Source of the DNA: Nymphaea colorata
Taxonomy: Eukaryota > Streptophyta > Magnoliopsida > Nymphaeales > Nymphaeaceae
Length of the DNA stretch: 64,000 bases
Reading direction: 5' to 3'
Assembly (NCBI RefSeq): GCF_008831285.2
Contig: NC_045146.1
Coordinates: 496,001 to 560,000 of the forward strand
The position numbers and the translations under genes are program-made. Below the pieces are notes generated by a model. The model was not told where the DNA came from, ran no database searches, and worked only from the letters and a program-made list of their open reading frames with translations. Position 1 is the first letter of the stretch. The number at the start of each line of letters is the position of its first letter. Below are positions 35,681 to 47,890 of the stretch, piece after piece.

Positions 35681-36864
35681 CCCATATGAGCTTCCGGGTC
35701 CAGATCTCATATAAATGCTCGCCCAGAATAAGCAAGTGAGAACCTATCCATAGGTTGGTCGAGATACTCAGAATATGCTGGATTCGAGATTGTAAATCCG
35801 ATCCGTTCACTTATTTTGGACCCTGTGGCCGCAGCCTTCCGTGATAAACAGATAAGCCATGGGACAAGAAGTCAAGAAGCCAGCTGGGTCGCTCTTATCA
35901 GATAAGCATCCGGTTGGAGATTCTTGTGTGAAACTGAACCACTTGGTTTGAAAATAGACGCTGCCCAAACACGGGACTTGAAGATTTCAGTTTTTCCTTT
36001 TTTTTTGTTTTATTAAACATTTAAAAACATTTATTAACAATAAAAAATTACTCGATATGAGGCGATAAATAACCATGAAAGGTGGTATTCGTCAGCAGTT
36101 CGATACGATGTGCGTACCAATACTAACAACACCTATATAAAGACTATATTAATTTTAAATTGCAGATAAGATCGTCTGACTTGGAAGTTGGATGTGTTGA
36201 GCTTGAGCTTCATAAAGCGAATTCAACGCTCAAAGAACTCGATGTTGGAGTCGGGTCATAGATCAAACACATCCACAACTTTATTATTGTTTAGAAAAAA
36301 AAAAAAAACACAACATAAAGATTTGAAACGTTAGCAGTTAATTGAATTTGCCACGCAAGCAAAATTAACAAGGGGCCGAGTCAGTAGAGATGTAGCTCGT
36401 TATAGGTATGTAAATTACTTAAATATTTCATGTTATATTATGTTTTAGACGGGTTGATTCGGTAGATGCACAACACTTCAGTTCACGAGTTTTTTGCTCT
36501 CTACCCAAGTTTTGAAGTAGCCTTAAGCCTCAGAAGGGAAGGGCTTCGGCCGCTTTAACCTCTATTCCACATAGCTTTTATATGCTCAATTTTCAAACAT
36601 TTTTTGAATTGACACTAAAAATTAATAGTGTATTCTTGTTATTAAAACATGCAACCGTCGTGTTCCTGTGAGATACTGAATAAAGTCGGTTCAGATTATT
36701 TTTCGTGTGTCGAATGAGTATTAATGACATTTGTTTGTCAAGTGAGTACTAATGACATTGAATTGCAATAAGTCCTTCCTGACCTTTCTAAAATTATAAT
36801 GAGTCCTGACATGTTTGGTATGGTGAGTACTGATGACATACAAATGAGGTCGGTTAACAGCACA

Positions 36865-36965
36865 TTAGAAACAAACACAAGAGACAAGATTCAAACCGGG
36901 GGCGTCCAAAAAAGCCTTTGAACCAAACAAACACTTCCCAGCCACTCGTTCCTACCATTGGTGAG
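36865..36965 (-). mobile_element. Possible SINE head
   Basis: The - strand carries a B-box-like GGTTTGAATCTTG. It is followed by TCTCTTGTGTTTG, which resembles the segment after the B box of the 32.06-kb candidate. Suggestive only. Confidence 0.25.
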
Positions 36966-37465
36966 TCTTGTCGAAACTGGATTCGATCTGTTTATTTAAT
37001 TTTTTAAATTTAGGGTGAAAATTTTCAATTCTTTCTCATTTTTGTAAGACATTAAATTTTCACGTATTGAGAAACTCATAAATAAAAGTAATAAAAACTC
37101 TTAATCTTTTAAAAATCAAACAAAAACAACACTTGATTTGGTTTGGTTCGATTTCAATGGAAAGGAATTGAGTTAGGTGATTGGAACGTGTTGGAAGTTC
37201 AGCCGCACACATCCAACTTGTGCAAGGCTGTCGAAAGCGAAAGCCCGAAAGGAATCTCTTCTTCTTTTATCGAGTGTGGACGCTGGTGGTTGATCATTGA
37301 ATTGGTGCATGCATAAGCTGCTACCTTTCTTCAAGGCAGCGTCCTCGAAAGCAACGTCCCGTCCTTCCTGTTTTTAATGATGATTAATTTTGATTACTAC
37401 TTAATTATGGTATTTAATGTATGTGACCCATTTTGCGCCCGCATTTTCAATAAGGCTGGCCTGGG

Positions 37466-37845
37466 TAGGGATGTTAATATATCCGGATATCTGACCGATT
37501 CGATCTAAAAAAATCGAATATGAATAAAAATTTAATATCCGATTAAGAAATCGGATCGGATTGAGATTTAATAAATGACATCTCGGATACGGATATACAT
37601 TAATATCCTCTATCTAATACTTGAAAATTGCCAAAATCCGGTTCAAAATTTGGATTCGGATTCGGATATAAATATAAAAATCGGATTCAGATCAGATTCA
37701 GATTGTAAAATCGGATTTTGGACTCGGATTCGGATATGACTTTGCTTTATTCGAATTCAAATCCGAATCCGAATATATGAATATCCAAAAAAGCGGATAT
37801 GATTAAAGATGTATCTGATCTGAATCCGGTCCGTTGACATCCCTA
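37466..37845. mobile_element. MITE with TIR TAGGGATGTYAA, rich in ATCCGGAT
   Basis: The 380-bp element starts TAGGGATGTTAA and ends TTGACATCCCTA, inverted repeats with one mismatch. The flanks GGCCTGGG (37458-37465) and GCCCTGGG (37846-37853) look like an 8-bp target duplication with one change. The interior is a string of degenerate GGATTCGGAT / ATCCGAATCC motifs, so much of it is self-complementary. No coding frame is seen. The TIR start and 8-bp duplication fit hAT-type MITEs. Confidence 0.75.
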
Positions 37846-37865
37846 GCCCTGGGTGAGGTGCGCTC

Positions 37866-38092
37866 AATCAGTGGCGGAGCTACATGTAGGTTGGTGTCTA
37901 TAAAATTTCATTCTTAATTTTACTTAATTATTCATTTCTGCAACCATTTGTTGTTTTTGTATATGCACAAGTAATTTTTAAATTTCTCATTCAGCTTGTA
38001 TAAAAAATTTGAAACATTATATTTTGATTGTGCTAACATTTTGAAACTATAGTTTGATTCTTCAAATCAAAAATTTCTGACTCCACCTCTAT
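37866..38092. repeat. GGCGGAGC-family short element
   Basis: It starts CAGTGGCGGAGCTAC and ends TGACTCCACCTCTATTG, inverted termini of the same family. It shares TTTGAAACTATAGTTTG with the copy at 39478. It sits directly beside the ATCCGGAT MITE. Confidence 0.5.
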
Positions 38093-38244
38093 TGTCAAAA
38101 TTGTTGGAGATAAGAGTATATTGGCCCATATGTGTTGTATTAGCACATTGTTGATAGATATAAGGCCGAAACAATTCATTTTTCCAAAATCAATTTTAAA
38201 TGTTTCAAGTTATTTTTTTGAATTCATAAAAAGTGATATAGGTA

Positions 38245-38430
38245 GGGGCAGAGCCAGGAGAGTAGGGGCCTGGCTCCCCAGTTTTTTTTTTTAATTTACA
38301 TGTAAATGTTAGAAAATTTTACTTCCTATATAAAAATTTTGAAAAATGATATTTTGACCGCTGTCAAAATTTAGAAATTTTAATTCAAACCTTTTTATAA
38401 AAAATTTCTGGTTTTACCCCTCAATACAGA
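38245..38430. repeat. GGCGGAGC-family short element
   Basis: It starts GGGGCAGAGCCAGGAGAG and runs through TTTACATGTAAATGTTAG and CTATATAAAAATTTTGAAAAATG, the same interior as 39478-39675. It ends near CTGGTTTTACCCCTCAATACAG. Confidence 0.5.
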
Positions 38431-38598
38431 ATACACACACTTACATAGCATTGTACCATTAGTTACACTAAAGAACTTTAGTCTTATATCTTGAAAGGCC
38501 AAAACCATGGACAGGGCTTTTTTTGACATTACAAATTAATCTAACCTGCCTACATCCACTTAAAACATGCTGTCCAATTGAACAGCTCTTTCTCTCTC

Positions 38599-38599
38599 T

Positions 38600-38655
<56 letters not shown>
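38599..38655. repeat. (TA)n(GA)n microsatellite
   Basis: A TA run passes directly into a GA run, the same composite type as 30666-30737. Confidence 0.9.
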
Positions 38656-38658
<3 letters not shown>

Positions 38659-39270
38659 CGTGTAGCTACCAGACCTTTATGCTAAGCTTTGATAGAAATC
38701 ATTTAGGCCATCGAATCCGGATGATGGAAATTAAGTTATAAATATACGAGGCAAAATATTTTTAATAGTCCAAAATAGCTTTCAGAAAAGACAAGAAATT
38801 CTATGAAAATGGTGCAAAAGTTTTTATTGAAGGGTTTTAGTTTTAGCGTACGTGAAGAATTTATTTCACCCTTCGTTGTATCCCTAAGGTCTTTCTTTTT
38901 TTGGAAAATTTAGAAGCTACAAAACAACTATAAAAGGGTAGTCACTAATTTTTAATGTCGAAAAAGAAAACACACCCACATTGACGCGACGCGGGTGCAG
39001 GTGTGACCCAGATTCGCACCCAAACCACACCATGTTTATTTCAGTTTATTTTTTGGGTTTTTTAACAAATTTGATATTATTAATATATTATAATAATAAA
39101 TTAATAAGAATAATAAATACTCTCGCCAGACCGCTGCACCTAAATTTTTTGAGATGTACCGTGCCGGCACCAGCATCCACCCCGCATCTTGGTGACATAG
39201 ATGGGGGAGCAAGACATTTTTGGGCGAGAGACACCAACTTTAAAAATTTTAGACCCTTATATAGTAAAAT

Positions 39271-39384
39271 GATTGAGAGACATCATATATAAGTAAGTAA
39301 ATGCAAATTTGTTATTGATGATCAAATGATTGAGAGACATCATATGTAAGTAAGTAAATGCAAATTTGTTATTGATGATCAAAT
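39271..39384. repeat. Tandem duplication, period 57 bp
   Basis: Two almost identical units start GATTGAGAGACATCATAT at 39271 and 39328 and end GTTATTGATGATCAAAT. Confidence 0.92.
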
Positions 39385-39477
39385 TATTGGAGAGACTGAT
39401 TGGTTAGATTGTGTTTTATCAAACTATTCCTCTTTTCCTTTTCCCAGTATCAGTCTTTTCTAATAACAGATGATCAA

Positions 39478-39675
39478 GGGCGGAGCTAAGGGGGCGGCAG
39501 GGGTCCTGGCGGTGCTCCACCACCACCCCCTTCCATTTTTAAAAAAAATTTACATGTAAATTAAAAAATTCATTTATCCTATGTAAAAATTTTGAACAAT
39601 TATATTTCAGCTCTTGTTAACTTTGAAACTATAGTTTAGCCTCCTCATGAAAAATACCAGGCTCCACCACTGCAA
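39478..39675. mobile_element. GGCGGAGC-family short element
   Basis: It starts AGGGCGGAGCTAAGGGGGCGG and ends AGGCTCCACCACTG, imperfect inverted termini of the common plant form CAGTGGCGGAGC. The interior is AT-rich and shares TTTACATGTAAAT and AAAATTTTGAA blocks with 38245-38430. No coding frame or clear target duplication. A non-autonomous element is likely; its class is not determined. Confidence 0.55.
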
Positions 39676-39679
39676 TGCA

Positions 39680-41440
39680 GCTACGAGATTCGATGGTGGG
39701 ATGAGCTAGCAAGCACCAAACCCTGAAATCTTAAACATTACATAAAGGCTGTTAGAGAGAGAGAGAGAGAAAGAAGCAACATAGAATAAATTAAATAGGG
39801 AAGCAAGATCTGCCCAAGTAAATGAGCAACAAATATTGAGTGACGATGATGAAATTTCACCAACGGATGTTTATCGTAGTTCATGTTATATATTAATGAA
39901 TCCTGATCTCCATAAAAGTAGGGAGATCATAGAAAAGATTGAGTCTGACTTGAGGCTGTTTTGTTTATTCCAAGATGGTCATTTGACGAACTCAGGTTTC
40001 AATATGGATCCATGGAAAGGTGTGACCTCTAGATTAAATTATTATATGTCATTATGATGCTGATCATCGATGGCATACGATAACAATGGTTCTATTATAT
40101 ATGCAATTAATTAGATTTTTTAATGTTTTCTCTTTGCACTTAAGGTAAATTTATTGGGGAGGTGTTTGATTACCCTTGAAATATGATTGGAGGTGAGGAT
40201 AAGAAGCTTTAGACATAGTGCCACTAGAGCTGCACATTCGGTTAAGTTACTCGAGTTCGACTTGCTCAAGCTCATTCCAAATAGACGAGCCGAGCTCGAG
40301 CCAGAAAGGCAAACTTGTTGAATGGAGCCCAAGCTCATTGCATGACCCAAAGAGGCTCGTTTATGCTACACCTAGGTCCTTCACATTCTTGGCACAAAAC
40401 ATACATGTTGGCTCCTTGATGAGTGCTTAATTCATGCTAGGTAAAGGGTAATCAAACATATGAGACAAGCACAAAGCATCTCTCTTTTCATACATATGAC
40501 TAAAGGGAGTTGCATCCTCTCAGGCTCAGTCAGCGCTGCCATGCATGTCATGAGCTATTGACCTAATGCAAAATAGTAAGTTTAAATGCATCAAAATTTT
40601 TGTGTTTGATAGGGACGCTTTATATAGAACAATTATTTGCCTACCAGACTACCTTACACAAATCTTTATGTGACCAAGTATATCACCAAGTACAAGTGCT
40701 CTGTTCAATTGGCTAGAGCCTAGAGGGTTGGACTCAGACCTATAGATTGGAAATTGGAAAGGCTTATGAACTTCAAGTGCATCTCTTGGGATATACCCGA
40801 CCCATGTACATTTTTAATGTCAGGGCCACTTAGCATATTTCAGACAGGCACAAAATTATCGAAGTACTTTTCTTGTATTTTAATTTTAATATGATTTTAA
40901 GAGTGATTGAAAGCAAAAAATATATTGAATTAATCATTTTATGAGTATTACATGCCTTTTTAATTATTAAAAATTCAATTGTTCTTATTATTTTTCATAA
41001 TAAAAAAAGACAAAATAACTTGAATTAAAGCAGACTTTATAGTAAATCAATATTCATAAACATGTCAATACATTCTCGTTTTGTTCAAAATGTTTTTTTA
41101 ACAGAAATTAGTGGTCTGTGCGTCAGTGTGCGCGAGCCAGCATTAAATGATTAAAACATTCATTGTCCTTAACTCATTTCGTTGAGCGAAGTCCTCAACT
41201 CATTTTAACGAGCACACCAGAGATTAAGGCCAGGTTTCTCACCGTAAGCGTGATCTCTCCCATGAGCAAAAGAAAAATCATGAGCATTTTCTTTCTTATT
41301 GACCAAAGGAAGGGGAAAGTCAGAAGCCTCGTGGGGGTCGAGTCGTTTCTTGCACATCCTGCGGTTTGCTGTTTCGGGAAGCCCTATGCCCTCCGTTCTG
41401 TAGCATTCAAAGTTCGCGAATACACGGTTGAGTTTGTGCT
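39680..41440. other. Intergenic region upstream of the NAD kinase
   Basis: No supported gene. Contains a GAGCTCGA fragment (40226-40380). The last 300 bp before 41444 should include the NAD kinase promoter and leader. The 129-codon frame at 41163-41552 overlaps exon 1 in another frame and shows no domain. Confidence 0.55.
40226..40380. repeat. GAGCTCGA-family fragment
   Basis: It starts AGAGCTGCACATTCGG, like the left end of the 34.3-kb copy, followed by ACTCGAGTTCGACTTG and GACGAGCCGAGCTCGAGCC. No right terminus is clear. Confidence 0.45.
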
Positions 41441-41443
41441 CGC

Positions 41444-44400
41444 ATGTCGCGCTCGAAGGTGCTCTTGCTCACCAAGCCCTTTGATGTCTACCGCTCCAGG
41501 CTACAGGCGAACTCTCTCCCCTCCATTTCGCCTTCCCCTGTTCATCAGGTAATCAGGTTCAAGGACGTGTTGCTTGTTCTCTGTTTCCCAAGTACCCACA
41601 TGAGAAAACCTGCACAAAAGCTAGTGCCCCTCTTGGTTCCTTCTCTCTGTTCTTCATATTTCTATGCTCATCTTCTTTTTCTCAAGACAATATGCGCGTT
41701 CCGTAGCTACCCACATGGGAAAAATTGTAGAACCACTGAATTGGCCCCTGTGCATGTATGCCATTGCTGTGTAGATTTTTTTGCTGTTTTCTCCAGAAGT
41801 TGGGTTTTTTAGCATATCTAAGTGGTACTTGCAGTTTCTTCTGCCTCTTAGATTGTGAACCAACATCTTTGTAGGCTGTGATTGGTTGCTAGGAATGGTT
41901 GGTGGCAGGCATTGAATTGTCGGTTGTTTCCATTCAGTTTATAACCGTTTATGGGCATTGAGGAGGGCTAAGTGTATGGATGAAGAATTATTAAGAAATC
42001 AACAAATATTAACCGTAGCTTAACAATCTGCAGAGTGCATAAATTCAGATGGTGCTTATTAAGAAATCAGCAAATATAATCGGTAGCTTAACAATCTACG
42101 AAGTGAATGAATTCAGATTTTACGTGTCCATAGTATCAATAACTTATATGGCGAATGCCGAGGATGACTATTGCGTTACTAATTCATGCTAAAAACAGGT
42201 CTCATCCATGTCCTGGTATGATTTTTTTGTAGATAAATCTGTTTTCTGCAGTTTAGCATTATTGCGAGGGACCAACCAATGCTTGAAGCTGTGCATTGGT
42301 GGGGAGGAACACCTGACTTAATAGGGTACATGACTTGTCTGTGGCCTAGATCCACCTATGGAAGCAAAAAACTCCAGCATCATAAGCAGAGTAATACAAC
42401 TACCAAAAGAAAGTTTTCAATGGGTGCATAATCCCTAATACATCTGAAAAACATGCTTATAGCTTCAAAGGCCCCATGAACATTCTTGAGAAAAATATGA
42501 GAATCTGATGTTGCGGACAGGTTTGTGACCAAGGTCTTCATTCCACGCCTTCACATGACATCAGTAATTGGACACAAAAGCATTTAATGTGAACCTTTGA
42601 CATCAGAAGGCCTACTAGCTGGTGGCAATCATTTGTTGGCCGAAGCCCTTTGCTACCACCACCGATACGAGAAGTGGATCGACAATCTCGCCAGGAACTT
42701 GCTGTTCAGAGCATATCTTGAAGCAGTTTAAGACTTTGAGACACGCCATAGTATGCTTTTGGTCAGGAACCTGCTTGTGGCATTCAAAGATTTCAATGCA
42801 TAAGATACAAAAATTTGGCCGCATCATTTATGGTGACTGGGTGTAGATCTTTCATCTGACAACTTGGTTGGTGAGGGAGCATGATATTGTCTATCACTTA
42901 ATTCATGACTTAGTTGATTCAGTTTTTATAAACCCCTTACCAAATGTGTCACATGTTTTGAATGATATATTGCATCATCAAAGGGAAGACAGAAGACAAC
43001 TTATATACGGGCACAACCAAGTGAAATGGTGGAAATTATTCATCGTCACTGCCATGCTTATCATTTGACAAATTGCTTGTCTCTTTTCTAATGCACTCAT
43101 ACTTTGGCTTCCCTTGGATTCTCTTTTTATTCTGCAACTTTTTTTTATCAGAGGTGATGAAACTGATCATTTTCCTGAGATGAAAAGCAATTGTTTGGAA
43201 TTTTCTGTGCTCATTCTTTCTTTGGTTGTGCGGGTGCTAATCCACCTTTTTTATTTTCAAGCTTGGCTTGCATTGTATGCAAATTCTTTTGTACATCCGT
43301 ACTTGTCTCAGATTGTCATGTTGGCTTGCAGGTTTTAAGCAACCTAGAGAATAGGAAGCAAGTTCACAATAAGACGATAAAACTATGTGAGGGCGTCTTG
43401 AAACATAAATCACTTGAGTGGGAGACTATCATGCGTAATGAACTATCTGGACCCATTCATCATTTTGATCTTGTTGTGACAGTTGGTGGGGATGGCACGC
43501 TTTTGCGGGCTAGTCATTATATGGATGACTCAATACCTGTTTTAGGCGTTAATTCAGACCCTACACAACCTGAGGAGGTATATGATTGGCTTCGTAAGTG
43601 ATTCTTAAGAAGCAGAGGAATACCTAAAGAATTTGATTTTCATACTGGCTCTTATGAAGAGGACAGAAAGTCAAAATTGCTGAGAAGTTATCCTGTCTTG
43701 CAGGTTGAGGAGAAGAATGATGAGTTTGATGCTACGAGAAGCACTGGCTATTTGTGTGCAGCAACAGCTGAGAGCTTTGAACAGGTATTGCTGTTATGAG
43801 CTAGTCAAAATTCCTCTTATGCAGTGTAATTTTGTACTTATGCATGTTTGATGCTCAAGCTTCTGATTATGGAAGTTCTTTTTCTTCCTTTTCAAACTAT
43901 ACATGAATTATGCCACTGGGTTTCTTCAGCTCCTACTTGTTTTATGTTCAAAAATAAAAAATCTATTAAGCTGCTGAATAAAGTAGGGGCAAGAACTTCA
44001 AATTCTGAAAATAATGCAGGTGCCATATTTGTAACTTGCTGTTATAACTAGTCCTAACATTATGCCATAAGAACACAGATGGCAAACAGAAAGAGCCTCA
44101 CTTTTAATTCTTGGAGTTTATAGCATCGCATTCTGGAAACAAGAATCTTTATTACTACTGGATGCACAACTTTTCTTGTTTTCCTTGGGGTGTGGAAAAA
44201 GGCATTTCAGCTCTTGAGACTCTAGAACACAGAAGGTTTTTAGATGAAATTTTTTATAAGCAAATCCATTTCAGAGGATGCATTTGGCTGGTTAAGTATA
44301 AAAAGGCAGATGTTTGGTGTCAGTTGTATGTTCATGAATCAGAAATGGAAAAGAAATGAATCTTTGTAAGCAATAGTTATATCTGTCTTCCCTGCACAAG

Positions 44401-44682
44401 TTTCAGCCTAGTCCTGCTACTGTGAGCTGGCAATCTGGCAAGACTGGCATTCGAAGAGTTACTTGTCTAGAGTTTCTATTTGATATTTGTTTCTGGAAAG
44501 CAAGAATGATTTTTGTGCGTGGGTTTCATGATTTGATAACTCATAATTTAACTGGCACCTCATTTAGTTTTCTTATGCTGTGTATGGGATGTTTGTGGGA
44601 AACGAGAATAGCTTTGTTCATGGTTTGCTTGACCTTGAATCAGTTTTCTTTGGACTGCCTGCCACAATCATTTTCCCATACT

Positions 44683-44716
<34 letters not shown>

Positions 44717-45550
44717 CAAATGTTTGTTTTGCATTGAAGCACCAACTCATTTGTTCGCCATAAGATGTTGCTTTTCCAGTCACCCTTCTCCTTATGAACT
44801 TTTACTAAATCATAAGATCATATCCTATCCTTTTATGGACGGTGCTCTCTTTCTCTCTCTCTCACACACACACACACACATTTTGTACTATCGTTTGGTT
44901 CTACTCCTGGCTTCTTGAAAATTTCACTAATGAGACCACTTGAATTTCCGTCAGGTTTTAACAGATATTCTTGATAATACACGGAAACCATCCGAGTTAT
45001 CACGAATCGCAGTCACTGTCAACAACCGGCCGCTGCCAACACATGCACTGAATGATATACTTATAGCACATCCTTGTCCAGCAGCAGTGTCTAGGTTCTC
45101 ATTCAGGTAAGTTTTCGTTAATTTCCTCGGTGTTGGGCTTTGGTCTTTGGCTCTGATTTTTTTTTTTTTTTCTCAATTTGTCGATGCAGAATAAGAGATT
45201 CTGAAACATACTCCACCCCCGTAAACAGCCGGTCGAGTGGGCTTCGAGTCTGCACTGCTGCTGGTTCAACAGCTGCCATGCTATCAGCAGGGGGTTTCCC
45301 GATGCCAATTTCAAGTAAAGACCTCCAGTATATGGTAAGGGAGCCCATATTACCTGGTGCATCAGCTCATCTGATGCATGGATCGGTCAAATCCAGTAAT
45401 TCCATGCATATCTTCTGGAGCTGCAAAGGTTACATCTATATTGATGGTTGTCATGCGTTTCACCCAGTTGTACAGGGGGATGCCATTGAAGTATCTGCCA
45501 AGGCCCCAATTTTGAAAGTGTTTTTGCCTTCACATCTATTGTGTACATAA
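41444..45550 (+). CDS. NADK3: NADH/NAD kinase, plant NADK3 type
   Basis: Five exons, 41444-41548, 43332-43577, 43704-43784, 44955-45106 and 45190-45550, with consistent phases, give 314 aa. The family phosphorylates NAD(H) to NADP(H) with ATP. Visible motifs: GGDG at residues 87-90 (TVGGDGTLLRASH, phosphate binding), LGVNSDPTQ near 107-115, ALNDILIA at 175-182 and the glycine/serine-rich SSGLRVCTAAGSTAAM near 210-225. Order and length match the short Arabidopsis NADK3 (about 317 aa), not the longer NADK1/2 types. The start MSRSKVLLLTKPFD aligns with that family's N-terminus. The final residues are SHLLCT, so the C-terminal peroxisomal tripeptide known for Arabidopsis NADK3 is not visible. Intron 4 contains a (TA)n tract at 44685-44712. 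Confidence 0.94.
41990..42125. repeat. Tandem duplication, period 68 bp, in NADK3 intron 1
   Basis: Units start ATTAAGAAATCAACAAATA (41990) and ATTAAGAAATCAGCAAATA (42058) and share GTAGCTTAACAATCT and GAATTCAGAT-like ends. Confidence 0.85.
44685..44712. repeat. (TA)n microsatellite in NADK3 intron 4
   Basis: About 14 uninterrupted TA units in the intron between exons 4 and 5's upstream neighbour (intron 43785-44954). Confidence 0.85.
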
Positions 45551-45649
45551 ATCTGTGAATCCTTTTTGTTTATTTTAAATTATAAGTGCAGTTTTGCTAG
45601 TTTTATTTTATTCGTTAGATTTGCACGAGAAAGACACTAATGCACGTCT

Positions 45650-46068
45650 CAGGATTGGATTCAGATAAAAAATACTCTTAATCATATCCGCTTTTTCGAA
45701 TATTCATATATTTGGTTTTGAATATGAATAAAAGAAAGTTATATCCGAATCTAAGTCCGAAGTTCAATTTTACAATCCAAATCTGATTTTTATATTTATA
45801 TTCAAATTTGAATTTTTAAAATGGATTTTATTAATTTTCAAAATATAATAGCATTAGATACATAATATTTGTTTGAAAATGAATTTATTCAAATCTATAT
45901 CCGTATCTGAATCTGATCGGATATGTATGTATATCTAAATCCAAAAATGATCTGATGGCATTTATTAAATCTGAATCTGATCTGATTTTTTAATTGGATA
46001 TTTTTTTTTTCTCATATTCAATTTTTTCTCTGGATATTTGATTATAATCGGATATACTGACATCCCTA
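45650..46068. mobile_element. Second copy of the ATCCGGAT-rich MITE family
   Basis: This region just downstream of the NAD kinase stop ends ...CTGACATCCCTA (46068), the same terminus as the 37.8-kb element. It shares ATCCGAATCTAAGTCCG- and TATCCGCTTTTTCGAATATTC-type blocks with it in the opposite orientation. The left terminus is degraded, so the start is approximate and no clear target duplication remains. Confidence 0.65.
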
Positions 46069-47890
46069 GTCTGCTGATGCAATGATACGTGTACATCAAT
46101 AGATGCTCTTACGATAGGAGGTTGCACATACTGTTCGTGAGACATACTTTTGATGCCATCTTTGTAAACAGAGTATTGGAACTCTGAGTAGGTTGTGAGT
46201 CTGAGTAGGTTGTGACCTAAAATGACTTCTTTTTTCTTTGCCTTTAACTAGGATGTTGCCTGGTTCAATGCAAAAAGCAGGTACATGAAAAATAAGAATC
46301 ATGATAACATGTATCCTTGCAATTTATATCATGTTTGGGGCATGTCACCGTTAATAAAAATAAATGTTACGGAAACTCTTATTTGGTGTGCGATTACGCT
46401 TATTAGATGGTTCAAGCATATGACAGAGAGATATTGTGTGCTCTACACTATCAAGTGGAAGTGTCACTACACCGAAATATAGATATGGTTGTTTTACAGA
46501 AAAGGCACTGAGAGAAACCTGGTGCAGAAAATCAGCGTCAGTTTGGTTTCAGAGTTTGGGAAAAAAGAAAAAAGAAAAGAAAAGAAAAGGCAAGGGATGG
46601 TTTTCGATGTTTAAACTTTATCCGAGAAAGCACAATTGTTTCTGGACTGAAAACCTGAAGTTTAACGTGGTGTGAATGGTAAGCCTGAATGGATCATTGA
46701 TTTTACCTTAATCACTCAAAGGCTCTTCCAATTTTCAAGGCCACAACCCTCCTTCAGCGCCCTGAAAATAGATTGCTTAAGCAGCCATAAACAAAGAGCT
46801 GAAGCTTTTGGTTGGTTGGACTAGCACAAGCCTTTGGCAACCAGAATCAAGGTGGATACTTGGTGAATGAATACTAAAATAATTCGACTGAAAACATCTA
46901 AAGAAAAAACAGCTTTCAGGGATAAATTTTTCTTTTCTGGTTCTCAGCAATATCAATTGTTAGAAATGACCAACTCTCTGGACGGTAGATGAACTGCAAG
47001 CCTTGGTCGCCACTGATCTTCACATTCAGCTGCTGTTGATCGAGGTTGGATGAGCATGTGCTATTCAGTATTCATCCTACTGCCTATCTTATGTGTGTGG
47101 CGCGGTCAACTGAATTCGATGTAGTGCCGACATCAGTAATTGTACAGTGCCGCGGAAAGAATAGCCAGGCTAAACACCATTATAATGAGCAAATATTGCA
47201 CAATTCGGAAGAGAAGTGTCTTCATCTTGCATTTCTTACAACCTGAGAAGAAGAGATAGTGGTATAATTCTCGAAGCGGCGAGCTTTTATTCAGTTCCTA
47301 TGACTAACAATGGACGAAAAACCAGCTTATTAGGCAGGCACTACTGAAATACTGCTCTTTTGAACCCCTCGAGCGGCCAAGCTGGTCATATGTTCAGCCT
47401 GAAGGTGCTTGAAATAAAAAATGACATGTCATTGTCAACGACATAGAAATATGAAGTCATTTTTTCGTTTTGCCCTCACGAAGGGCAAGCCCTTGTTGGC
47501 ACGAACTGACTTCCCCTCGTGACTCGTGTGACCTCACACTAAGGCCACTTCGATCACAGATTGCCTGTGTGGGAGTGAATCGACAAACCCTTCGTCGGTC
47601 AAACTAATATGTGAAAAATGGTTTTGGGCAAAATCATAGAAAACCAGCAACCTTTTATCTATCTTGCGCCTGCGTCTTACCGGTCTGACGAATCTTTGGC
47701 TGGAAAGACTAATTAAAAGTTTCCAATTTCTTTTGCATAGGACATACGGTTTCTGTCGCTTGATACGACATGATGGATGGTTGGTGGATCCTGTTTCGGG
47801 AATGTCCTTTGGCCACCAAAGGCAGTTCATGGTGTCGTTGGCTCGAAGGGTATGTAATCAACTAGTAGGAAGGAAGCAAAGAAAGAGGAA
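46069..47890. other. Intergenic between NADK3 and HEI10 3' ends
   Basis: The two genes converge here. No gene is recognised in this 1.8 kb; part of it must be the HEI10 3' untranslated region. Scattered frames of up to about 98 codons show no domain. Confidence 0.55.

Larger units (their letters stand above)
34630..37460. other. Intergenic DNA, no gene seen
   Basis: Between the GAGCTCGA element and the first ATCCGGAT MITE I see only the SINE-like segments and AT-rich sequence. A moderately GC-rich patch near 35000-35260 has no recognised coding content. Confidence 0.55.

Noticed and set aside
42615-42846. 70-74-codon frames on both strands in NADK3 intron 1
   Set aside because: Located inside an intron, no recognised domain, and both strands open, so coding potential is not supported.
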